DNA of 26,297 nucleotides. Origin: an uncultured Anaerotruncus sp. Its GTDB lineage: Bacteria > Bacillota > Clostridia > Oscillospirales > CAG-272. The translations under genes and the position numbers were made by a program. The notes beneath the pieces are model-generated. The model was not told the origin of the DNA, did no database searches, and was given only the letters and a program-made list of their open reading frames with translations. Location of the stretch: the NCBI GenBank assembly GCA_905210995.1, contig CAJLZE010000029.1:1-26297 (forward strand), read 5' to 3'. This document shows, in pieces, positions 8,609 to 14,488 of this stretch (within the stretch, counting starts at the first letter, position 1; every line of letters begins with the position of its first letter).

Positions 8609-9130
8609 TTATTTTGCAGCCTTGACCGGAACGAGGATCATTGTCATGAGCCTGCCGTCAAGCACGGGCTGCTTATCGACGGTACCCGCGCCCTCGCACG
8701 CGTCCGCAAACTGCTTGAGCAGATCGCGTCCTATCTGCTGGTGGCTCATTTCACGTCCGCGGAAACGAAGCACTACCTTGACCTTGTTGCCGTCGCCCAA
8801 AAAGCGCAGCGCGTGCTTGACCTTTGTGTCAAAGTCGTGCTGTTCTATGCGGCAGGAGAGCTGGACCTCTTTCAGCTCTATCGTTGTCTGCTTCTTTTTC
8901 GCTTCTTTTTCCTTCTTTTCGCGTTCAAAGCGGAATTTGCCGTAATCCATTATGCGGCACACGGGAGGCTGAGACTGCGCAGACATGAGCACCAGATCAA
9001 GCCCTCTGTCATATGCCATGCGGAGAGCGGCGTCCGAGCTCATTATGCCGAGCTGCTTGCCTTCCTGATCGAGAAGTCTGACTTCCTTGAATCGAATCGC
9101 CTCATTAATGAGATTTTCTTTTGTTGCTAT
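8609..9130 (-). CDS. infC: Translation initiation factor IF-3 with AUA start
   Basis: IF-3 keeps ribosomal subunits apart and checks the start codon-initiator tRNA pairing. The N-domain (NLINEAIRFKEVRLLDQEG, PPVCRIMDYGKFRFE), lysine-rich linker and C-domain (DFDTKVKHALRFLGDGNKVK, GREMSHQQIG) are complete. The first in-frame ATG (9043) would delete the conserved first 29 residues. Upstream of it there is no ATG, GTG or TTG before the TGA stop at 9137-9139. A GGAGGTGA Shine-Dalgarno (9137-9144) lies 9 bases, counted from GGAGG, before an ATA at 9128-9130, in frame with the whole conserved N-terminus. Starting there gives 173 aa, a normal IF-3 length. Non-standard infC starts (AUU in E. coli) are established and let IF-3 repress its own synthesis; AUA here is inferred from sequence. 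Confidence 0.95.
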   Translation of the reverse strand: MATKENLINEAIRFKEVRLLDQEGKQLGIMSSDAALRMAYDRGLDLVLMSAQSQPPVCRIMDYGKFRFEREKKEKEAKKKQTTIELKEVQLSCRIEQHDFDTKVKHALRFLGDGNKVKVVLRFRGREMSHQQIGRDLLKQFADACEGAGTVDKQPVLDGRLMTMILVPVKAAK

Positions 9131-9158
9131 TGTAGCTCACCTCCGAAAATTGACCTTA

Positions 9159-9212
9159 CAAAACAAAATGCACGAAGCAATGCTCCGTGCTCAAAGCCTC
9201 ACAAAATGAGGC
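9159..9212 (-). promoter_or_regulatory. Attenuator-like leader of infC-rpmI-rplT
   Basis: The infC leader (about 9271 to 9131) has two hairpins. GCCTCA/TGAGGC (9196-9212) is followed by a 9-bp stem with one G-U pair (9170-9190, loop of 3) that runs into ATTTTGTTTTG. The second looks like an intrinsic terminator placed before the gene, as in the Bacillus L20 leader, where excess L20 causes premature termination. The operon content (rplT last) fits. L20 binding itself cannot be seen from sequence. Confidence 0.6.
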
Positions 9213-9277
9213 GTAATATTGACCGAGCTCGCGGTGCGGCAGGGTGAGAACGGAGGGTTCTTCTTTGTTGCAGCAGT

Positions 9278-9306
9278 ATTATATCACTCCGTCCCTTCTT
9301 TGTCAA
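9278..9306 (-). promoter_or_regulatory. Consensus sigma-A promoter of infC operon
   Basis: On the minus strand a perfect TTGACA (9301-9306) and a perfect TATAAT (9278-9283) are separated by 17 bases, the ideal sigma-A spacing. The predicted start of transcription is near 9271, giving a leader of about 140 bases before the infC start. Confidence 0.9.
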
Positions 9307-9411
9307 TACCTTTTCGTTATTTTTTTAAACCCGGGTGATGTTTTTGCGTATCATGACTGACAGGCGAGTAATAAATTCAAATAAACATTTTACGTCCAAG
9401 CGCTCCGCCGC
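9307..9411. other. Spacer with no recognised feature
   Basis: Between the infC promoter and the structured region at 9412 the sequence is AT-rich. I see no reading frame with a ribosome site, no terminator and no repeat here. Confidence 0.5.
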
Positions 9412-9550
9412 GTTTATCCATTCCCGGCGCGGATAAACCCGAAAAACTCATATTGCACTGCAAGACCAAAGCCACAGGGGAGGTTTTTCCCACTCACGCC
9501 GTTGAAGTCTGCCCGAACTTCATTGACGGGAGGAGCAGAGCCCCTCCCCT
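9412..9550. other. Structured non-coding region with competing inverted repeats
   Basis: A perfect 8-bp inverted repeat GTTTATCC/GGATAAAC (9412-9419 with 9431-9438) is followed by AGGGGAGG (9476-9483), whose complement CCTCCCCT lies at 9543-9550. GGGAGG just before 9543 can pair with the same CCTCCC, so two folds exclude each other. Between them GAAGT/ACTTC forms a further small stem. All frames are short and lack ribosome sites. Function unknown. Confidence 0.45.
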
Positions 9551-9587
9551 ACTTTGTCTAATCCTGTTTTCGGAGCACCACACTTAT

Positions 9588-9973
9588 TTCACCATCGGGG
9601 TGTGAAGGCAAAAATCCGCACAAACGTCACCCGAGATAAAAAAGAAAATGTTCCGATGTATCAACATCTCCGTAGCAGATATGAACCTGTACTCGCTTCA
9701 CCATCGGGGTGTGAAGATAAAAACCCGCAAAAACGTCACCCGAGATAAAAAAGAAAATGTTCCGATGTATCGAAACCTCTGTAGCAGATATGAGTCTGTA
9801 CTCGCTTCACCATCGGGGTGTGAAGATAAAAATCCGCACAAACGTCACCCGAGATCGAACAAAACACAATGTTCCGATGTATCAACATCTCCGTAGCAGA
9901 TATGAACCTGTGCTCGCTTCACCATCGCGGTATGAAGACAAAAATCCGCACAAACGCCACCCGAGATAAAAAA
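9588..9973. repeat. 109-bp tandem repeat array, 3.5 copies
   Basis: Copies begin at 9588, 9697, 9806 and 9918, so unit lengths are 109, 109 and 112, and the fourth copy is partial (about 56 bases). Each copy opens with TTCACCATCGGGGTGTGAAG or a close variant, which forms a hairpin together with the preceding base, then AAAAATCCGCACAAACGTCA, CCCGAGATAAAA, ATGTTCCGATGTATC and GTAGCAGATATGA. The copies differ at scattered positions; copy 3 has a 3-base gain near the A-rich tract. The period is not a multiple of 3 and the frames that cross it lack ribosome sites, so it is not a protein repeat. The opening hairpin is kept in all copies; in copy 4 one C changes to T and leaves a G-U pair on the minus strand. 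There are no unique spacers, so it is not CRISPR. Confidence 0.9.
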
Positions 9974-10003
9974 AGACACAGACGGCGACCGATCCGTGCG
10001 TGT
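9968..10003 (-). terminator. Intrinsic terminator at start of repeat array
   Basis: On the minus strand a stem of five pairs, one C-C mismatch and four pairs (arms 9994-10003 and 9976-9985, loop of 8) is followed by C and seven Ts (9968-9974). One position is a G-U pair on the minus strand but an A-C mismatch on the plus strand, which favours minus-strand use. Its U-tract coincides with the A-rich end of the partial fourth repeat. Confidence 0.65.
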
Positions 10004-10085
10004 TGGTATCATGAGCTTGATATTCCGCATAAACCGGTGACCGCTGTGCATTCGGGGCAATCGCGCGGGCATGCCGCACAACTGT
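9968..10085 (-). ncRNA. Candidate small RNA between hpf and infC
   Basis: A strong promoter (10092-10120) predicts transcription from about 10085, and an intrinsic terminator at 9968-10003 would end it after roughly 115 to 120 bases. No reading frame in this stretch has a ribosome site, and the longest frame runs through the terminator. I do not recognise it as 6S, SRP RNA, tmRNA or a known riboswitch. Sequence evidence is limited to the promoter-terminator pair. Confidence 0.5.
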
Positions 10086-10091
10086 GAGGAC

Positions 10092-10120
10092 ATTATACAC
10101 TAAAAAACGGCATTTGTAAA
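10092..10120 (-). promoter_or_regulatory. Sigma-A-like promoter of candidate small RNA
   Basis: On the minus strand TTTACA (10115-10120, five of six consensus bases) and a perfect TATAAT (10092-10097) are 17 bases apart. No protein gene follows before the terminator at 10003, so its product is likely an RNA. Confidence 0.75.
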
Positions 10121-10199
10121 CTATCAATTATGACGAATCTCGGCGGCATTTTTCGTGCAAATAATCTAATAGAGAAAAATATATGTCGCGGAAGGTCGA

Positions 10200-10215
10200 T
10201 AATTGTGCACAATTA
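10200..10215. promoter_or_regulatory. Perfect 16-bp palindrome, operator-like
   Basis: TAATTGTGCACAATTA reads identically on both strands. It lies about 80 bases upstream of the small-RNA promoter, in a gene-free stretch. Perfect palindromes of this size are typical of homodimeric repressor sites, but I cannot assign a regulator. Confidence 0.45.
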
Positions 10216-10281
10216 CAAGGACATGATGAGGGACAAACCGTTCACAAGCCCTTGACAAAGCGGCAAAAGTGTGATACAGGT

Positions 10282-10312
10282 AAAAAACGGGAGCGCGCCG
10301 CAGAAACGCTCC
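10282..10312 (-). terminator. Intrinsic terminator of hpf
   Basis: GGAGCG/CGCTCC arms (10290-10295 with 10307-10312) are followed on the minus strand by CGTTTTTT. It lies 50 bases beyond the hpf stop codon, after the long palindrome. Confidence 0.75.
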
Positions 10313-10322
10313 GGATACGGCT

Positions 10323-10355
10323 GCGGGGATGGATCACAGTGTGATCCATCCCCGC
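10323..10355. repeat. Perfect inverted repeat (16-bp arms) just after hpf
   Basis: Arms GCGGGGATGGATCACA and its exact complement are separated by one base. It begins 6 bases after the hpf stop codon on the transcript. There is no U-tract directly behind it, so it is more likely a 3' stability hairpin or a protein site than the main terminator. Confidence 0.85.
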
Positions 10356-10361
10356 AAAACG

Positions 10362-10889
10362 TTATTTCTGAGGCATCAGAAGACCGTAGTCACCGTCGCG
10401 CCGCGTGTAAACGACGCAGGTGTCGCCCGTCTCGGAATCGGAAAACATGAAGAATTCATGACCCAGAAGATTCATCTGAAGTATAGCCTCTTCAACGGAC
10501 ATCGGCTTGAGCGGGAACGCCTTGCGGCGAATGACAAGCTCGGTCGCCTCATCCTCATCGGGGACCGAGGCATTCACCTGATCGTCAAAAGCATCGGGGC
10601 GCAGGCGCTTGGCAAGACGCGTCTTGTTGCGGCGGATCTGGCGGTCGATGGTATCGACGGAGTGATCCAACGCAGTGCGGAAGGTCTCGGCGTCGGTCTC
10701 GCAGCGGAAGAGAGTTCCGCCCGCGGAGATGGTAACTTCAATATTTTCACGATTGCGTTTGCGGCTGAATGTTACCGTCGCGTCCGGCTCGGCTGCAAAA
10801 TAGCGGTCAAACTTTGACAGCTTCTTTTCGGTGAGAAACTTCATGTCCTCCGGAACGCTCATGTGTCTGCCGACAAATGTGATCTTCAT
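10362..10889 (-). CDS. hpf: Long-form ribosome hibernation promoting factor
   Basis: Long HPF binds idle 70S ribosomes and dimerises them into 100S particles in stationary phase. The 175-residue protein has the N-terminal S30AE domain (MKITFVGRHM...LTEKKLSKFDRYF...EVTISAGG, to about residue 100), an acidic linker (DEDEATELVIRRKAF) and the C-terminal dimerisation domain (KPMSVEEAILQMNLLGHEFFMFSDSE...VVYTRRDGDYGLL). The presence of both domains makes it the long form, the only kind most Bacillota have. A near-perfect AGGAGGT lies 7 bases before the ATG. It has its own promoter near 11000 and its own terminator, so it is a single-gene unit with a leader of about 100 bases. Induction in stationary phase is typical of the family. 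Confidence 0.97.
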   Translation of the reverse strand: MKITFVGRHMSVPEDMKFLTEKKLSKFDRYFAAEPDATVTFSRKRNRENIEVTISAGGTLFRCETDAETFRTALDHSVDTIDRQIRRNKTRLAKRLRPDAFDDQVNASVPDEDEATELVIRRKAFPLKPMSVEEAILQMNLLGHEFFMFSDSETGDTCVVYTRRDGDYGLLMPQK

Positions 10890-10995
10890 GTTGTTTTACC
10901 TCCTGTTTTTTTGACTGCGATGAAGAGCGATGCAAGCCGGTGAGAGCGCTTCCACACCGTGCGAAAGCACCGTCACGTTCTTTTCTTGCATCTTT

Positions 10996-11045
10996 ATTAT
11001 AGCATATTCTTTGTGAAAAATAAATAGGTATGCGTGATTTTTCAC
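10996..11045 (-). promoter_or_regulatory. Extended -10 promoter of hpf with overlapping inverted repeat
   Basis: TGCTATAAT (TATAAT at 10996-11001) is an extended -10. The -35 at 17-base spacing (11019-11024, TTTATT) is poor, as is common with an extended -10. A perfect 9-bp inverted repeat GTGAAAAAT/ATTTTTCAC (11013-11021 and 11037-11045, 15 bases apart) overlaps the -35 and looks like an operator; it could instead be a weak terminator of spoIVA. Confidence 0.6.
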
Positions 11046-11112
11046 ATTAAAATTGTAAAAGTTGCGCTATCGCACACGTTGTCGTCACATTTGCGGCGGG
11101 AGACGCCCGACA

Positions 11113-12597
11113 TCAGAGGAGAATGCAGATAAGCCCGCCGCTGCCCTCGTTTATGATGCGCTCGAGAGTTTCGGAAAGCTTTTGCCGCGCGTCGTCGGGA
11201 ATGTGCTCGAGCTTTGCGTGCAGCCCATCGCTCATGAGGTCGTAAAGCGAGCGCCCGAACATATTCGACTGCCACACGTCTCCCGGCGCACCGTCCATTT
11301 CGCGGCGAAGATATTTTATCAGCTCCTCCGCCTGCTCCTCGCTGCCGACGATCGGATTGATCTCCGCCTCTATCCCCGCGCGTATCATGTGTATCGACTC
11401 GGCGGTAGCGCGCAGCTTGACGCCGTAGCCGCCCGACTGACGCACCGTCTGCGGCTCGGCAAGCTTCAGCTCGCCAACGCCCGGCATAACGATGCCGTAG
11501 CCCTTCTCTTCGGCATCGCAGAGCGCACCGGATATGCGATCGTATTTCTTTTTTACCGCCGCGAGCTCGCCGAGAAGACGGAAGAGATCGGCGTCGCCGT
11601 TTATTTCAAACCCGCTCGATTCGCCGAGAACCGTGTAAAACAGTCCGTCCGCCGCCTCGGCCGACACCTCGGCGCAGCCGGTGCCGAGGTCGATGCTGTC
11701 GATCCTGACCGAGCCGAGATATTCGTTTTCGGACAGCTTCGAAAACGCCGGAACGATATCGCCCGCACGTTCGGCAGCGGCGGCACATTCGCGCACCGAC
11801 GCCTCGACCGACGCGCGTATGCGGTGCGACGGATCGAGAGCCGTGATCCAGTCGGGCAGCTTTACCGACACCTCGGTGACCGCAAATTCGTCAAGGACCA
11901 TTGAAAGTATCTCCCTTATATCGTCGGCGTCAAGCTCAAGGCAGTTCACAAGAGCCACGGGAACGCCGTATCTGGCTTCAAGCGCGTGACCGAGCTCGGA
12001 TGCGGCGGGGGACTCGGGATGCGCCGAATTAAGTATCACCGCAAACGGCTTGCCGAGAGCGCGCAGCTCGCCTACGACGCGCGCCTCCGCTTCCTCGTAT
12101 GACGCGCGCGGGATCTCGCCTATCGTACCGTCGGTCGTTACGACCATGCCGATGGTCGAGTGGTCGCATATGACCTTGCGCGTTCCCTCCTCCGCCGCCT
12201 CGATGAAGGGCACCGGGTCCTCCTGCCACGGCGTGTGTACCATGCGCGGGCGGTCGTTTTCGACGGCGCCGAGCGCATCGGGAACTATGTACCCAACACA
12301 ATCGATCATGCGCACGCGCAGCGTGCCGCTGTCGCCGAGAGTGACGGGCACCGCCTCGTCGGGAATGAACTTCGGCTCGGTCGTCATCACCGTTTTGCCC
12401 GCCGCGCTCTGCGGCAGCTCGTCTCTGGCGCGCTCGCGGCTGTAACCGCCCGTGATGTTCGGCAGCACGAGCTCCTCCATAAAGCGCTTGATGAAGGTGG
12501 ACTTTCCTGTGCGCACCGGTCCCACCACGCCGATGTAGATATCGCCGCCGGTACGCTCGGCAATGTCGCGATACACGCTGTTCTGCTTATCTGACAT
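11113..12597 (-). CDS. spoIVA: Stage IV sporulation protein A (spore-coat ATPase)
   Basis: SpoIVA is the ATPase that polymerises on the outer forespore membrane and forms the base layer of the spore coat. The 494-residue product matches the family length and opens with DIAERTGGDIYIGVVGPVRT then GKSTFIKRFM; GPVRTGKS at 26-33 is the Walker A motif. Later motifs VRMIDCVGYIVPDA and DHSTIGMVVTTDGTIGEIPR are characteristic, and the C-terminus ends in the conserved GGLICILL-type tail. It is a marker for endospore formation. The gene is single, about 75 bases before the hpf promoter region. AAAGGA lies about 9 bases before the ATG. It is known to be sigma-E dependent in Bacillus; I could not find a convincing sigma-E promoter upstream. 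Confidence 0.98.
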   Translation of the reverse strand: MSDKQNSVYRDIAERTGGDIYIGVVGPVRTGKSTFIKRFMEELVLPNITGGYSRERARDELPQSAAGKTVMTTEPKFIPDEAVPVTLGDSGTLRVRMIDCVGYIVPDALGAVENDRPRMVHTPWQEDPVPFIEAAEEGTRKVICDHSTIGMVVTTDGTIGEIPRASYEEAEARVVGELRALGKPFAVILNSAHPESPAASELGHALEARYGVPVALVNCLELDADDIREILSMVLDEFAVTEVSVKLPDWITALDPSHRIRASVEASVRECAAAAERAGDIVPAFSKLSENEYLGSVRIDSIDLGTGCAEVSAEAADGLFYTVLGESSGFEINGDADLFRLLGELAAVKKKYDRISGALCDAEEKGYGIVMPGVGELKLAEPQTVRQSGGYGVKLRATAESIHMIRAGIEAEINPIVGSEEQAEELIKYLRREMDGAPGDVWQSNMFGRSLYDLMSDGLHAKLEHIPDDARQKLSETLERIINEGSGGLICILL

Positions 12598-12618
12598 AAA
12601 AACCGCATTCCTTTCTTT

Positions 12619-12638
12619 CTGTCTGCCGGTGCAGACAG
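12619..12638 (-). promoter_or_regulatory. Hairpin directly upstream of spoIVA ribosome site
   Basis: Perfect 8-bp arms CTGTCTGC/GCAGACAG around a 4-base loop lie just upstream of the AAAGGA site of spoIVA. No U-tract follows on the minus strand, so it is not a terminator; it may protect the 5' end of the mRNA or affect translation. Confidence 0.5.
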
Positions 12639-12738
12639 CGGCGCGGGAAAAGTGTATTTGAAGATCGTCTCTCCATCTTCCCTCGCTGACGCCATGTCCC
12701 TCCGACCGTCAGCATCCGGCGTCCGGCGCGGACGGAAA

Positions 12739-12814
12739 CAAAAATATCCCCGTCCCCATGAACCGTTGACGGTTTGCGTCCATTTCAGTTCAATAATATG
12801 ATGGGAACGGGGAT
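12739..12814 (-). terminator. Large intrinsic terminator after lnt
   Basis: 14-base arms (12746-12759 and 12801-12814) pair fully with one G-U pair on the minus strand and are followed there by ATTTTTG. The long loop holds a second hairpin (AACCGT/ACGGTT, 12761-12774). It begins about 10 bases after the lnt stop. The plus-strand side also has a short T-rich tract, so it could work in both directions. Confidence 0.8.
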
Positions 12815-12824
12815 TTTATACATA

Positions 12825-14480
12825 TCAGACCCGATCGGCCGAGGCGCACGCCTTCTCTTTTTCTTTTTTGCGCGAAGAAAGCGTAAGCGCGGCGCCCGAC
12901 AGGATCGTGCCGAGAGAGAATGCGATGAGCAGATAAACGAATATATTTCCCGTACGGCTGTAAAATGACGCGCTGCCGATCGTAAGCGTGCCGCACAAAG
13001 CGCCGTCAACGAGCGGCGGCAACGTGCCGTGCACTCTGCCGCGCGCGTCGGTAAGAGACGATATGCCGGTGTTTGCCGCACGGACTACGGGAACGCCCGT
13101 TTCAACGGCGCGCAGACGCGACTGCGCATTGTGCATATAAACGGCAGCAGAATCGCTGAACCACGAATCGTTGGTGCCGAGCAGAAGTATCTCGGCGCCG
13201 TCGCGCACCGAGGCGAGCGCAAGCTCTTCGTATATGGAATCAAAGCATATGAGCCCGCCCACACGCGTACCGTCGGCAAGCGTCATTATTTCGGTGCCGC
13301 TGCCCGCCTTTATGTCGTATTCGAGCATGCTTATTTCGGCAAGCGGCGGTATGACGGTGCTGAGAAAGCCGCGCCACGGCATATATTCGCCGAAGGGTAC
13401 AAGGTGACGCTTTGAATATCGGACATCGGAAATGCTGCCGTCCGGGTACATCAGTGCAAGCACGTTTTCCTGCTCGTCGCGTATGCCCTCAAGATGACCG
13501 AGCACGATGCTGACGCCGTAGTCGTGCGCGATGCTTCGAAATACTCCGAGATTTTTTTCATCTCTCCCGAGGTCCCACGGGAAGGCGCTTTCCGGCGTAA
13601 CGATAAGCTGTGCGCCCGATGCGGCAGCCTCGCGTATGAGCTTTTCGTATATCGCCACCGTCTCGGCGGAGGATATCTGAAACTTGTCGCGCGACGAAAC
13701 GTTGCCCTGTATCGCCGCGACCTTTATCTGCCTTCCGTTCTCGGGCACGCAGAGCATGACCGCACCGAAAACGATATCCGCGGCGGCAAGCAAAACCGCG
13801 ACCGAAGAACGGATCATCGCGCCGCGTCTCCCGGATATCGCTGCCTGCGCCAGCAGAAAAGAAAATGTAACGATGAGAAACGTCACGGCATAGCTGCCGA
13901 GAACCGACGCTATCTGCACCGTCGGCGAGCTGTCAAAAGCAAGCTGACCGAGCGCCGCTCTTCCCCACGGCACGCCCATCCAGCCTATCGTCTCTACCCA
14001 TTCGAAAACGGCAAACAAAGCACCGCCGGCAAAAGGCAAAACGATCGGCGCGCGCTTTGCGGTCCCGCCGCGTGCGGCAAGCACGAAAAGGAGGAAAACA
14101 AAGCCGCCCGCTATCGAGGCGAGAAATGAAAGCCCTATCCACGCCACGGCAACGACCACCGCAGCCGATGCACGGCTCATGCCTGTGAAGTCAAGCGGGT
14201 AAAACGAAAAGAACCAATGGTAGTTCACAAGATACTCCGCCATGAAAAAGAGAAAGCCGTACCCGTATGCACGCCAAAGCAGCCGCGGGAGCCTTGCTTC
14301 GTCGCGTGACATTGAAAAAAGCACCCACGCCGCGGGAATATACGCAAACCACTGCAAAAATGCGCCGGCATATGTCGGAAAAGTTATACAAAGCCCCGCG
14401 ACCGCACCGCATACGGCAAGCATTGCCGCCCTGAGCCACGCACGGCGCGGGGATATGACCTCACTGATAAATTTCTTCAT
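12825..14480 (-). CDS. lnt: Apolipoprotein N-acyltransferase (carbon-nitrogen hydrolase family)
   Basis: Lnt transfers an acyl chain from a phospholipid to the N-terminal cysteine of lipoproteins at the outer face of the cytoplasmic membrane. The first 245 residues hold about six to seven hydrophobic membrane segments. The nitrilase domain (about 253-500) has all three catalytic residues: Glu297 (TPESAFPW), Lys357 (SKRHLVPFGEYMPW) and Cys412 (GGLICFDSIYEEL). A last membrane segment (512-534) and a lysine-rich cytoplasmic tail end the 551-residue protein. The frame is open back to 14558 inside rluA; the ATG at 14480, 8 bases after the rluA stop with GAAGTGAT nearby, gives the typical Lnt N-terminus. 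It is the last gene of the rluA-lnt unit. Confidence 0.9.
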   Translation of the reverse strand: MKKFISEVISPRRAWLRAAMLAVCGAVAGLCITFPTYAGAFLQWFAYIPAAWVLFSMSRDEARLPRLLWRAYGYGFLFFMAEYLVNYHWFFSFYPLDFTGMSRASAAVVVAVAWIGLSFLASIAGGFVFLLFVLAARGGTAKRAPIVLPFAGGALFAVFEWVETIGWMGVPWGRAALGQLAFDSSPTVQIASVLGSYAVTFLIVTFSFLLAQAAISGRRGAMIRSSVAVLLAAADIVFGAVMLCVPENGRQIKVAAIQGNVSSRDKFQISSAETVAIYEKLIREAAASGAQLIVTPESAFPWDLGRDEKNLGVFRSIAHDYGVSIVLGHLEGIRDEQENVLALMYPDGSISDVRYSKRHLVPFGEYMPWRGFLSTVIPPLAEISMLEYDIKAGSGTEIMTLADGTRVGGLICFDSIYEELALASVRDGAEILLLGTNDSWFSDSAAVYMHNAQSRLRAVETGVPVVRAANTGISSLTDARGRVHGTLPPLVDGALCGTLTIGSASFYSRTGNIFVYLLIAFSLGTILSGAALTLSSRKKEKEKACASADRV

Positions 14481-14488
14481 TAATGTTA

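Noticed and set aside
9588..9973. CRISPR array
   Set aside because: The repeat units are contiguous at 109 bases with no short repeat/unique spacer alternation, and no cas gene is present.
9554..10087. Overlapping plus-strand reading frames of 64 to 82 codons across the repeat array, with similar peptides in shifted frames
   Set aside because: The 109-base period shifts the frame at each copy, there are no ribosome sites, and no frame spans the array. They are by-products of the DNA repeat.
9845..10093. Minus-strand frame of 82 codons beginning in the small-RNA promoter region
   Set aside because: The first ATG lies in the promoter -10, later ATGs lack a ribosome site, and the frame runs through the terminator at 9968-10003 into the repeats.
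10252..10280. Plus-strand TTGACA followed after 17 bases by TACAGG
   Set aside because: The -10 matches only three of six positions and no plus-strand gene or convincing plus-strand terminator follows.
11046..11112. Intrinsic terminator directly after spoIVA
   Set aside because: The stems seen there are only 4 bp and the T-tracts are interrupted; I could not support a specific terminator.
12598..12738. Sigma-E promoter for spoIVA
   Set aside because: An ATACA-like -10 occurs in the leader, but no matching -35 at the right distance was found, so the promoter is not called.
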